Source of the DNA: Brachypodium distachyon
Taxonomy: Eukaryota > Streptophyta > Magnoliopsida > Poales > Poaceae
Reading direction: 5' to 3'
DNA: 64,000 nucleotides
Assembly (NCBI RefSeq): GCF_000005505.3
Contig: NC_016132.3
Coordinates: forward strand, 47,196,914 to 47,260,913
Part shown: positions 1-9,972 of the stretch, piece after piece
Layout of the letters: each line of letters begins with the position of its first letter
How positions within the stretch are numbered: position 1 is the first letter of the stretch
Program-made: the position numbers and the translations under genes
Notes under the pieces: model-generated
Seen by the model: the letters and a program-made list of their open reading frames with translations, nothing else
The model's database searches: none
Told to the model about the DNA's origin: nothing

Positions 1-306
1 CCCATCTTCTCATATTTGTCGATCTTTTTTCGAAATGTGCTGCAATCCTGTGTGTTTACTAATGTCCCCATAACCATGTTCAGTTTATCTGAAAAGCGGC
101 ACAGAGTTCCTGAAAAACTAAATCAGGTTTCATGATGGAAATAAAAATATACCTAGCCTTTAGAATACATAATATGGTAGGATTGTCAACATGAGTCTTC
201 CATAAGACAAAATGCATGTATTTTAGCCTTTTAGCGTACATAATAGGTTCTGCAGTAGGATTGTCAACAAGAGTCTTCAATAGCTCAGATGCATTGCTTT
301 CTACAG

Positions 307-336
307 CAGGACATGATTATAATGCCTCTCTTTTTG
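307..336 (+). other. candidate 30-nt linker exon of the first receptor kinase
   Basis: An acceptor (ttctacag) precedes position 307 and a weak donor (gttatg) begins at 337. The 30-nt segment has entry and exit phase 1, exactly what the kinase exon at 439 needs, and it parallels the 33-nt linker exon (4045-4077) of the downstream paralogue, including an N-glycosylation sequon (NAS here, NGT there). The weak donor makes this an inference only. Confidence 0.35.
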
Positions 337-438
337 GTTATGTAGTAGTAAACAAAGTCCAAGTAAACAATTTTACTAGTATAAGATATAAACTGGTTCC
401 CCTTTCGATAGCTTACCCCGCCCAAATTGTTTATGCAG

Positions 439-1493
439 ACATAATAGCAAGCACTATACCTCTGGTATTTCTACTTTTTGCATTGTTGCTGGGGTCCAAG
501 AAATACTTATCCAGAAAGAAATCAAAGGAAACAATAAGGATTGAGTCCTTCCTGCAAAAGAATGGAACCATATATCCAAAAAGATACACTTACACAGAAG
601 TGAAAAGATTGACAAAATCTTTTACTGAAAAACTAGGTCAAGGTGGATTTGGTGCTGTTTACAGAGGTGGCCTCTCTGATGGCCGTCAGATTGCAGTCAA
701 GATGCTAAAGAGCTACAAGACTGATGGTGAGGATTTCATCAATGAGGTAGCTAGTATCAGCAAAACTTCTCATGTCAATGTTGTGACCCTCCTAGGATTT
801 TGCTTGGAAGGATCTAAAAGGGCACTAATCTATGACTATATGCCTAATGGATCACTTGAAAAGTATGCTTTCAAAGATAACTCTAAAGGCGAAGATAGCC
901 AAAATACTCTAGGTTGGGAGAAATTATTTGATATAGCAGTTGGCATTGCTCGAGGACTTGAATATCTTCATCGAGGATGCAATACTCGCATCGTACATTT
1001 TGATATCAAACCCCACAACATTCTGTTGGATCAAAATTTCTGCCCTAAGATCTCTGATTTTGGATTGGCAAAGCTGTGCCTCAATAAAGAAAGTGCTATT
1101 TCCATTGGTGGTGCAAGAGGAACAATAGGCTATATTGCGCCCGAGGTCTTTTCAAAGCAATTTGGGGCAGTAAGTAGCAAGTCTGATGTCTACAGTTATG
1201 GAATGATGGTTCTTGAGATGGTTGGGGCTAGGGATAAGAATATCTATGCAAGTAGTGCATCTAGTAGCCAATATTTCCCTCAATGGATTTACGAACATTT
1301 GGATGAATATTGTGTCGGTGCTTCTGAGATTGATGGCGAGATCACAGAGATTGTAAGGAAAATGATAGTAGTTGGGCTGTGGTGCATACAATTAAGTGCC
1401 ACGAATCGTCCAACAATGACTAGAGTAGTTGAGATGCTAGAAGGGAACACGAGTGACCTTGAATTGCCACCAAAAGTGCTCTTGATTTCATAA
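439..1493 (+). CDS. LRK10-like receptor kinase, membrane and kinase exon (5' part outside the window)
   Basis: This is the last exon of a receptor-like Ser/Thr kinase of the leaf-rust-10 (LRK10L) type, expected at the plasma membrane. An acceptor (tttatgcag) ends at 438 and the exon enters in phase 1. The order is a hydrophobic membrane segment ([18 protein letters not shown]), a basic juxtamembrane stretch, then a complete kinase domain: glycine loop [14 protein letters not shown] lysine (IAVKMLK), catalytic loop [11 protein letters not shown] (KISDFGLAK), and [12 protein letters not shown] in place of HRD is normal for this non-RD family, and the catalytic Asp is present, so the kinase looks competent. 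The stop is TAA at 1491-1493. The extracellular part must lie upstream. An open frame runs back to 216, but it is probably intron read-through plus a possible linker exon (307-336). The ectodomain may be GH18 like the neighbour, or a WAK-type domain; this cannot be told here. Confidence 0.82.
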
Positions 1494-2952
1494 TCACCAA
1501 CATGTTTACATTGGGTGTTGTGCACTTGCTCCAGTATTGCAGAATTGTAAGGAACTGAAATTTTTAATACTCCATGAAATGCTGTAATTTGTGCGTGAGT
1601 AGTTGCAAAACCACGGTGCCCATATAACACTCTTATGTGCAGCTGCACTCTGGTCGTTCTGATAAATGTCTTAGAGAATCAGAACTAGTTGGGTCAGGTT
1701 CTGAATACCCTTCGATTGGTAGGACTGGAGTACGAAATACTGTACGAGTTAGAAACGACACTAAATTATAATACTTATTTGAATTGCATGACAACAAATT
1801 CATATCGCAAAATCATACTCAAAGACTCGTGATTAAAAATTAGTATGGTGCCCATTGTTTTGAGTACTTGAATTCTGAATTAAGAATTAGGGTTTGAGAT
1901 TCACGGGGTACCTAATTCAGAGTAGCCAAATAGGAGTAACGAAGAGATACTTCAGATTCTAGATTTGAACGGGTCGCTGTAGGCCGCCGGTGCTGCCTGA
2001 GTCGAGGTCCGGCTAGCGCACCGGCGCCGGAACGCGGCGTTGCCAGCGGCGGAGATTGCTGTGAGCGCGGCCGTCGTAGGGAGTCGGGACTATCTGGGTA
2101 GAGAGGTAGCCATGTGGACCCTGGTGAGCCCGGCGAGGTAGGGACCGCGGGATGCGGCACGCGATTGAGGGTGGACCGCGGCATGACCGCAGGCACGAAG
2201 AGATACCGTGAGACGAAGCGTAGGTGCTCAAAATTTATCTTTCTCTTCCCTTTCCTACATCTCGGTGAGTAATTTTGTAGCTCATGCCTTTCGAGAGCGG
2301 TGGATGATCACCTTACTTCTTGGTTTGAGGATCCCCGATTTTATTAGTACTCTTCTTGTGAACGATGTAAGTTTATTTCATAATCAATAAAGCTAGTCAC
2401 GATGACGTTTCCTAAAAAAAACATCGGGATGGGAGCGAAGGGGAACCGGCAGAAACCGCGTTCATATTCTTTTTAAAAAAAAATGAAACTATTGTGCTTA
2501 TACTTGGTTATGCTAGACGATTTATTCCAGAACAGTTCTTTCAGAACGTGATACTTCATCGAGAGAGTTTTATCTACTACCTCCGTTCCGGTTTATAAGG
2601 CCTCTACCAAATTATGGGTGGAAAGAAGTATAGTACAAGTTAATTGGATAAAATTATAAATTATAATGCTACAAAGTTTCAAATTCAATTCATACATGGA
2701 GGAACAAAAGGCAGGTCGTGCAAGAAGGAACAAAAGTTTGCGGTATCCAAATCTACGCTGGAGAATTGGGATTGAGACAAACAAAGTAGCTTCCTTATGT
2801 CCGCTGATCTCCTGATTACTCCATGCACAAGAGACAACAACATAACCTTGTCATTTGCAGTGCGTCCCATTTCTTTATCCTAGAAACTCACACCATTCAA
2901 ATACCTACAAAACCCACCACATTGCCACAGACGGCATGCACCATTCTTCACA
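1494..2952. other. intergenic region between the two receptor-kinase genes
   Basis: No supported gene. Positions 1900-2220 form a GC-rich patch with overlapping open frames on both strands but no recognisable protein. At about 2577 a single Stowaway-like terminus (CTACCTCCGTTCCGG) is followed by AT-rich DNA with no matching right end, so it is a MITE fragment. The last 130 bases should hold the promoter and leader of the next gene; I see no convincing TATA box. Confidence 0.5.
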
Positions 2953-5299
2953 ATGCGCGGCAACTTCTGCAACCTCACGATCCTGCTCTTAGCGGCGGCG
3001 TCCGTCCTGCCCGCGGCAGCGGCAGCGGACGCCGTCGACATTGCTATCTACTGGGGCCAGAACGCCAGCGAGGGCACGCTCGGCGACACATGCGGCACGG
3101 GACTCTACGCCTACGTCAACCTCGCCTTCCTCTCCACCTTCGGCGCCGGTCGGGCTCCGGTCCTCGATCTCAGCGGCCACTGCGACGCCCCCTCGGGCAC
3201 CTGCGCGGCCCTGGCCAGCGACATCGCGTCCTGCCAGTCCGCGGGCGTCAAGGTGCTGCTCAGCATGGGCGGCGGGCTCGACGACGCCGGCGCGCCCGGA
3301 TACAACCTGTCCTCGCCCTCTGACGCGCAGCGCGTGGCCGCCTACCTATGGGACAACTTCCTCGGCGGCACCGGTGAATCCCGGCCGCTGGGGGACGCCG
3401 TGCTCGACGGCATCGACTTCGACATGGAGGCCCCGTCCAGGTACTACGACGACCTCGCCAGGAACCTGACGTGGCTCTACAAGGGCGCTGCCACGGCCAC
3501 GCCCACGGGGGTGGAGAAGAAGAACAAGGCGTACCTGCTCACCGCGGCGCCGCAGTGCCCGTTCCCGGACGCGTCCCTGGGCGGCGCGCTCGGCATGGGG
3601 CTCTTCGACCACGTGTGGGTGCAGTTCTACAATAACCCGCCGTGCCAGTTCGCCGCGGACGCGAGCGCGCTGCAGAGCGCGTGGCAGCAGTGGACGGCGG
3701 CCTTGCCGTCGGCGACCGTGTTCCTCGGTCTGCCGGCGTCGCTGGATGCCGCCGGCAGCGGGTTCGTCGACGCCGACACGCTCGTGTCGCGGGTGCTGCC
3801 GCTGGTGGAAGGCGCGCCTAACTACGGCGGCGTCATGCTGTGGAGCCGCTCCTACGACAAGGATTCTGGATTTAGCGTCAAGCTGCAGGCCAACTTACAA
3901 AACAGGAACACAGGTACCTACCGCGTTACTTACAACATATATACGAAATTTTACTAATTGCAAGTTTGTATTTTAGTCGTTTTTGTAATTTTATCGGCGT
4001 GTCACATGTTTCAACAAGCTAATGCTTTCTTTGGCAAATTACAGGGAACGGCACATCATCATACAGAAAAAGAATCTGTAAGCCATTACTTTTGTCCATT
4101 CTGATTATGTTTTCTTGCAAATATTGGATTATCCAACCAACTTCTATTTTACCGTAGATTGACAATACGCACACAGCCTGACTCAAGCAGTTTCGATGCG
4201 TTTTAACTCCATGTTTGTTTATGCAGACACCATAGTAGGAGTCGTCGCTGGCACAGTCCTGCTGCTCCTGCTTCTTACCACTTGTTTCCTGTGCCATAAG
4301 AAATACCGTAGCTCGTCGCCTCCTGAAGAGGGATCAACGACACCTCCAAAGACAGAACAATTCCAGCAAAAGCTGATACCCCAACATCCGCAAAGATACA
4401 CTTACTCAGACATCCAAAGGATGACCAAAACCTTCGCTCACAAGCTGGGCCAAGGCAGCCACGGCGACGTTTACAGAGGCAGCCTCCGAGATGCGCGCCA
4501 GATCACGGTGAAGGTGCTGAAGAACTGTAAAGGCAGCGACAAGGACTTCGTGAACGAAGTTGCTAGAATCGGCGGAATTTCTCACGCCAACGTCGCTCCT
4601 CTGCTGGGGTTTTGCTTGCAGGGGCCAACAAGAGCTCTGATATACGAGTACATGCCCAATGGCTCGCTTGAAAGCTATGCCCTCAACAATAACGAGGAGG
4701 ACTCCGTAGAGGAGAACTACTCTCTATGGCTGTACTGGGAGAAGCTGTTCGACATTGCGGTGGGTGTCGCGCAAGGGCTAGAGTACCTCCATGAAGGGAT
4801 TGGTGATAATGACGTGCATATCAGTGTCAAGCCCCGGAACATCTTGCTGGATCAGGAGCTATGCCCAAAGATTTCTGATGTTGGTGTGGCGAACCTATGC
4901 TTGTTGAAAGAAAGCAAGACATCTCACGATGTAAGGGAGAGAGATGGATATGATGCACCTGAGTCAGTATCCAGGAAATTTGGTGCGGTCAGTAGCAAGT
5001 CTGATGTGTACAGCTACGGTGTGATGGTCCTTGAGATGGTTAGAGCGAAAAGGCACGTCAAGGTTGGTGCTGACACTACCAGCAAGTATTTTGCTCAGTG
5101 GCTCTATGAGCACTTGGATCAGTTTTGCAACAGCATCTCTGACATCAACGGCGACACGAGAGATCTTGTGAGGAAGATGATTATAGTCGGGCTGTGGTGC
5201 GTGCAGGCAGCACCTATGAGTCGGCCATCAATGAGCAGAGTCATTGAGATGCTAGAAAGTAGCAGCACAGACCTGGAATTGCCAAGAAGAATCTCTTGA
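2953..5299 (+). CDS. GH18 class III chitinase-like receptor pseudokinase
   Basis: Predicted type I membrane receptor of 688 aa in three exons: 2953-3913, 4045-4077 and 4227-5299. All junctions are GT/AG and phase 1. Residues 1-26 are a signal peptide. Residues 28-300 form a class III (hevamine-type) GH18 domain with the start VDIAIYWGQN, six Cys, and the complete active-site motif DGIDFDME (D152, D155, D157, E159). A short linker with sequon NGT leads to a membrane helix (about 333-352) and a kinase domain of LRK10L type. The glycine loop LGQGSHGDV and the VK lysine (about 427) remain. The catalytic loop reads HISVKPRN, with Ser where the neighbouring gene has Asp (residue 531); DFG reads DVG, and the activation segment is disturbed before APE. 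This looks like a pseudokinase with a possibly active chitinase ectodomain. The alternative of two separate genes is disfavoured by the phase match and shared membrane-exon layout. Confidence 0.8.
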
Positions 5300-5955
5300 A
5301 GCGTAAAAGACATGGTTGCATACATTGTTGATTGTTCATATTATCGGAAGTAGGGCGTGTATGCTGTCGACCTGGTTTTGGATCTGTTTAGTGTTGAATT
5401 TGAGGAGAGCACATAAGTAGCTGATTGTCGTTTAAAAGTAGTACTCTCTCCGTTCCATAATTCTTGTCTCAAATTTGCTCCGAAATGGATGTATCTATTT
5501 CTAAAAAGCGTCTAGATACATGTGAAATTTCGAGCAAGTACTGCCAACTTTTGTATTGTCAGAGTTGAAATTGTTTCAGGTAATTCAGATCACGTGATCC
5601 TGCAAACTGCTATCATATGTCGTTGCGTCAGAACCTGTTTTAAGACACTTGACGTGAAAAGTCCATTTCATTTCCTGCAAGGTGATCATTTCATCTTTAC
5701 GCTTCTACATGGCACAAGTGACCTGAGAGGAAATTGATCCAGATCTAATCAGGTTTTCGACATAATTTCTTGAGAACTCTTGAGATACTCCAAGATCAAC
5801 AGTAACTAACTAGTAGTGGTACTAACTACGCCGTCCTCTTACAACTTATCTCTGCTATCACAACCGCATGGCAGTCAGAAATGGAGACGGTCGTCAAGAG
5901 GAACCCAGAGGAACGTATCAGATTAATTCCACCGCGCATAAACTTCGATCTACTC
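5300..5955. other. intergenic region between the receptor pseudokinase and the lipid-transfer gene
   Basis: It contains the 3' flank of the receptor gene, a truncated Stowaway MITE (5444-5538) and the 3' flank of the minus-strand lipid-transfer gene. No other gene is supported. Confidence 0.5.
5444..5538. mobile_element. truncated Stowaway MITE
   Basis: The left terminus CTCTCTCCGTTCCATAATTC follows a TA at 5442-5443. The internal sequence matches the intact element at 18346-18458 (same GTCTAGATACATGT core). The right third, including the right terminal inverted repeat, is missing after about 5538. Confidence 0.7.
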
Positions 5956-6249
5956 CTAGCAGATAGGAACGCGCAGGCCACATGCGGCTGCAACCTTCCT
6001 GCTGTCCCGGGAATTGATGTACTTACCCAGATCGCGGTTCTTGGCGTACTTGCACAGGCACGGCTTCAGCTCCCGGAGCTTCACGCAGCACGCTGTTGAC
6101 GGCGCGGTGCCCAATAGGATCACCGGGGCGCACGGGCGCAGCGCCCGCGGGTCGCACTTCGCCGCCGGCGCTGCTCTGGACGCCCGGCACGAGGAGCCGG
6201 ACGCGGCGAGCATGACTGCAAGGATTAGCAGCGCGCACGACGGCTTCAT
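5956..6249 (-). CDS. type-2 non-specific lipid-transfer protein precursor
   Basis: Encodes a 97-aa secreted protein of the prolamin superfamily. These proteins bind lipids in a hydrophobic cavity in the apoplast and are linked to cuticle formation, pollen or defence. The ATG at 6249 is chosen because it is directly followed by a signal peptide (MKPSCALLILAVMLAASGSS); the open frame extends further upstream without a signal sequence. The mature part has the eight-Cys pattern C..C..CC..CXC..C..C, with KPCLCKYAKN as the CXC segment, which suits the 7-kDa type-2 class. It is intronless, as usual. It lies in opposite orientation to the receptor kinase upstream. The last Cys is the final residue, as in family members. 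The function of this particular copy cannot be deduced. Confidence 0.8.
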   Translation of the reverse strand: MKPSCALLILAVMLAASGSSCRASRAAPAAKCDPRALRPCAPVILLGTAPSTACCVKLRELKPCLCKYAKNRDLGKYINSRDSRKVAAACGLRVPIC

Positions 6250-6778
6250 GGCTTCTCGCACGGATCGTAGCTTAATTTTGTGACTGATAGAATGGTTTTG
6301 GGAGCGGGGGGACAGGGTTTGGTATTTGTAGCGAGCAGCACGGGGGTGTGTGCTGGATGATGAGCCGAGGATGGGAATGGCGCACCGGTGCCTTCCACTG
6401 GAATCGTGCCGCGAAATGCTGCGGCGTTTAAACTGCACGGTTGCGTAAACGGTGGAGCACGGTCGTGAGCACGAGTGACGAGTGCTCGGGATCCCAGGAG
6501 CTCTGCTTCGGAGTTCGGGTCGCGTGAAGTAGACTGCAAGAGAGTATCTAGCGCTGGCACGCTGCCCCGTACCAAAGTCCTTCTGATTTATATAAAAAAG
6601 ATAGAGTAAGGTATTTGCGTTTACCTACAACCAGCTGTGAATAGTGTCTGTAATTTTATCTTTTGTGTTTTTGCGACACTGCTCACACTGCATTTATTTT
6701 TCGTTTCTCTATGGTTAGATCGAATCTGAACTTGAGTAGGATTATAAGCACTAATCTTGTCGAGCCTTTTAACTTTAA

Positions 6779-6802
6779 AAATATATATATATATATATAT
6801 AT
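6779..6802. repeat. AT dinucleotide microsatellite
   Basis: About eleven uninterrupted AT units follow a short A run. A simple sequence repeat, likely polymorphic. Confidence 0.9.
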
Positions 6803-6860
6803 CATACGGAGTAGTACAGAATCTGTGACAAATAATTACAGCCGGATGTAGAAACTTTTT

Positions 6861-6884
6861 ACGGTCGGTAGCGCTACCGACCGT
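6861..6884. repeat. 24-bp perfect palindrome
   Basis: The half-site ACGGTCGGTAGC is followed without spacer by its exact reverse complement. It lies in otherwise AT-rich DNA and is part of no gene. It may be a transposon terminus or footprint. Confidence 0.9.
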
Positions 6885-7099
6885 GGTAGCACAGAAAGGA
6901 GGGGTACCGTGGACCAAGCTGTTGAAAGCCTAGTAAATTTTCTTCAGAATTGTAGTAACCGGTTAATATTACAATCCCAATGCCTTTTGCGAATTTGACT
7001 AATTGAATTGACATTTTTTCACCAAAACTTACAATACGAGCAATCACATTCCCCACTTGTACTATGCAACTGATATTCTCAATCCATATTTTTATGTTA

Positions 7100-7212
7100 C
7101 TCCCTCCGGTCGGAATTACTTGTCGAAATATTACATATATCTAGACACTTTTTACACATAAATACATCCGCATTTGGACAAATTTGAGACAAGTAATACC
7201 GGTCGGAGGGAG
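7100..7212. mobile_element. intact Stowaway MITE (113 bp)
   Basis: Terminal inverted repeats CTCCCTCCGGTCGGAATTAC and its near complement enclose the element. The TA target duplication is at 7098-7099 and 7213-7214. It has no coding capacity and folds into a long hairpin, as expected for this Tc1/mariner-derived class. Confidence 0.92.
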
Positions 7213-8094
7213 TACTATTGTTTGATATGTTTAGGGAGAATTTTATGAATTTCCTCGACTCGAAGGGTTGTCATTAAAGTTTAGATGTCATTAGTGTTTA
7301 TTGACTTTTCTCTGGAGGGAAATAATGGCTAAACTCTAAACGATAATAAAATCTAAGGCCATATTAGTTTAGTTATCTCTTTCAATAAATAAATTAACAT
7401 GAGGGTGTCAATATTATCATGAATCGTACATAAATGTAAATTTTAGTATTCCATGATAAAATTTGGTGTTCATGTTGCTCCTGCGGTTTTGAAGACACTC
7501 AGAACAGGTCCTAGATATTTCTAGTCAGGCCACACCGGTGCAGACTTCATATAAGTTGATACATAGGCTTCCTTTCTTGATGTGCAACTCCATAAATTAG
7601 TGTATATCATCAGCATATGTAGTGCTAAATTATACTGGAGTACTTTGTTTCACTGCAGTTTCCATATCACTACGAGCGTCTGCTGATCCCCAGCAGTTTC
7701 CAGGATAAACAGGGGGGCTGGGACTAGCACCGTGAGAAAGAAAAAGACGACGGCCTCTTCACGATCAACTGCCGGACTGTCGGGCGGGTCACGAGAATTC
7801 TCACTGGGCAAGGGTGGCCGAAAGTATAGGACGCTGGGATGCGTTGCAAGCCCATGGTTAGGATCCCATTGATATCAACGATTTTCATCCCGGCAAGCTT
7901 CTGGCATAAACTAAAGGTTAAAACAGCTAAACTTGCTTCTAGGGTGTAACGAAGAAAACATCTGGTTGAAGCAACTCTTGCCCGGCATTCGTTTATTCCC
8001 CTCAATGGCTCAATCACCTACAGGCCAAGCTATCCTTTCCTTGCCAAACATAGGCTCCCTTACAGATCATACTAACATTTTAGGTGCCTACAAC

Positions 8095-8102
8095 TATATA
8101 AG
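8095..8102 (+). promoter_or_regulatory. TATA box of the reticulon-like gene
   Basis: TATATAAG stands 71 bases upstream of the start codon at 8173, the spacing expected for a plant TATA box with a short leader. Seen in sequence; the use as a promoter is inferred. Confidence 0.55.
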
Positions 8103-8172
8103 ATGGGATTTCCATAACTGCACAAGTCAGAGATAGCAAAACAGCAGGTAAACATCCCAAACGCTTGAAGCC

Positions 8173-9403
8173 ATGCCACCTCATTTTCCAAGTGATTCTA
8201 ACCATGGACGACATGCGGTAAGGCCACTAGGCAGGCACAAGTCGATCCATAGGCTTCTTGGTGGAGGGGAAGGTGTGCTTTTCTTGTTTTGTTTGTAGGA
8301 AATTTACTTTACATTATCTGATGTACCATATTTCCTCCAACGCAATTATGGATTCAAATGTCGGGGTTTGCAGCTGCAGACATTCTGCTGTGGAAGAATA
8401 GGAACTTATCTGCAGGGGTCCTTGCCGGGGCCACACTGATCTGGTTCCTGTTTGACGTGGTTGAATATAACATAATTCCGCTCCTTTCCCAGATTGCCAT
8501 ATTTGTCATGCTTGTCATCTTCATTTGGTCAAATGCTGCACCAATCTTCGACAGGTATGGCTTCCTTTTTATCTGGAGAGATCAGAGTATTTAGCTTTTT
8601 ATTTATTTATCAAATTACGACTTCTTTACAATGGAAAGTAGAAGAACTCAACTGGCCAATTTCAAATTGCAGAGCCCCGCCAAGGATCCCAGAAGTTGTC
8701 ATCTCTGAACATGCCTTCAGAGAACTGGTTTTGACCAGTCATCACAAACTGTCATATGCTGTATCTCTTCTTTATGACATTGCTTGTGGAAAGGATCTGA
8801 AGAAACTCTTGTTGGTACAGAATCCACATCTTTGCTGTACTATCTTTGATAAGGAAAAGACAAATCCTGTGACAATTCCAGTGTCAGCGTGTACAAAAGG
8901 ATTGATACAAAGACATGACACAATACTCAACACACCGTTTAGCAAAAATATTCATACCATTGTTTAGCAATTTCTGTTTAACTCAAACTTGTACTAACAT
9001 TCAAGTCGTTTCTACCATTAAGGTCATTGCATCCCTGCTAGCGCTATCAGTGATTGGAGATTCTTGCAGCTTGACAAGCCTACTCTATCTTGGTAAGTGG
9101 GACAGAAAATCATAAGTTGCAAAAAAAAAGGTAGAACTAAATAAAGGATGCAAGGAGAACACACCAAACAATCCAGTCTCATGAAACAATATAGATCAAA
9201 AACATCCAAATACTATAACATAACTTTCTTCCACAGGATTCTTGTGCGCCCACACTTTGCCAGCATTGTACCAACGATACGAGACAGAAGTGGACCATCT
9301 ACTTGCAAGGGGAGGCGAATACATCAAGAAGTTCTATGAGAAGATTGATTCCAATGTGGTCAGCAAAATACCAAGAGGCCCTGTCAAGACAAAATTTAGA
9401 TAA
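8173..9403 (+). CDS. reticulon-like protein, subfamily B (RTNLB)
   Basis: Encodes a 219-aa ER membrane protein of the reticulon family, whose hairpin membrane segments curve and tubulate the endoplasmic reticulum. The five exons are 8173-8272, 8374-8554, 8673-8814, 9023-9092 and 9237-9403, with GT/AG borders and phases 1, 2, 0 and 1. The N-terminus ends in the family hallmark KSIHRLLGGGEAADILLW. The first hydrophobic hairpin follows (SAGVLAGATLIWFLFDVVEY and the next segment to WSNAA), then a 66-residue-type hydrophilic loop (PPRIPEVVISEHAFREL), the second hydrophobic region (VIASLLALSVIG to ALYQRYE), and the C-terminal helix. Total length is typical of the short RTNLB proteins. The gene converges on the next one: 569 bases lie between their stop codons. 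Confidence 0.92.
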
Positions 9404-9972
9404 AACATACTATTGAGGGCTATCAGCACAGATTAATAATTGCTCCCCAGAAAGAGAATGACCAGTTACTGGAGTGGCTTTCAAGGGAAGCGATTCTATT
9501 CAATAAGCAAAATTATCCCAGACAAGCGAAGCAGATGAAAGTCCAGTTGAGAGTTCAGACCAGACTGCTAGCATCCAGGTGTACCTATTAATGTATACAA
9601 TCATATTTTCATCAGCTAGCTAAAAAATATATATGAGAAGAACTCTTATTCTATAACCTCAAACAACGTATGTCGTTATCAAGAAGTGATTTTCTTTTTT
9701 TTAACTGTGTCACTGAGGAATCTGTACAAGTATGACACATTAAAAGTGTCCAATAACAGTATACTAGAAAAAGGAAGGGGCATCTGTTGCCTTCTGACAT
9801 CTGTGATTGAAATACTAATGCTATGTGTTTTACTTTTACTAAGGTACACATAAATTTATTATTTGCATGACCAAGGCTATGCCATCAAACACTGCCATGG
9901 CTATTTGCGAAGATTCGCTCAAGAAACGAACGTCTTGAATCTTCTGCATAGTAGGACCATGTGTTTCACACA
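9404..9972. other. convergent intergenic spacer
   Basis: Holds the 3' flanks of the reticulon-like gene (+) and the nucleotidylyltransferase gene (-). Nothing else is recognised. Confidence 0.6.

Larger units (their letters stand above)
6250..8094. other. intergenic region with AT microsatellite, palindrome and MITE
   Basis: No protein gene is supported here. It holds the presumed promoter of the lipid-transfer gene (GC-rich, 6250-6560), an (AT)n run, a perfect palindrome at 6861-6884, and an intact Stowaway at 7100-7212. The remainder is AT-rich and unassigned. Confidence 0.5.

Noticed and set aside
2989..3612. Long minus-strand frames antisense to the chitinase exon
   Set aside because: They arise from the high GC content at third positions of the chitinase exon; no known domain and no start or splice support.
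2953..3957. The chitinase exon as a stand-alone xylanase-inhibitor-like gene
   Set aside because: Xylanase inhibitors of this fold lack the complete active-site motif, which is intact here, and phase-matched linker and membrane-kinase exons follow directly. It remains possible as an intron-retention product.
8494..9115. Long read-through frames across the reticulon-like gene introns
   Set aside because: They include intron sequence; the spliced five-exon model explains the conserved protein fully.
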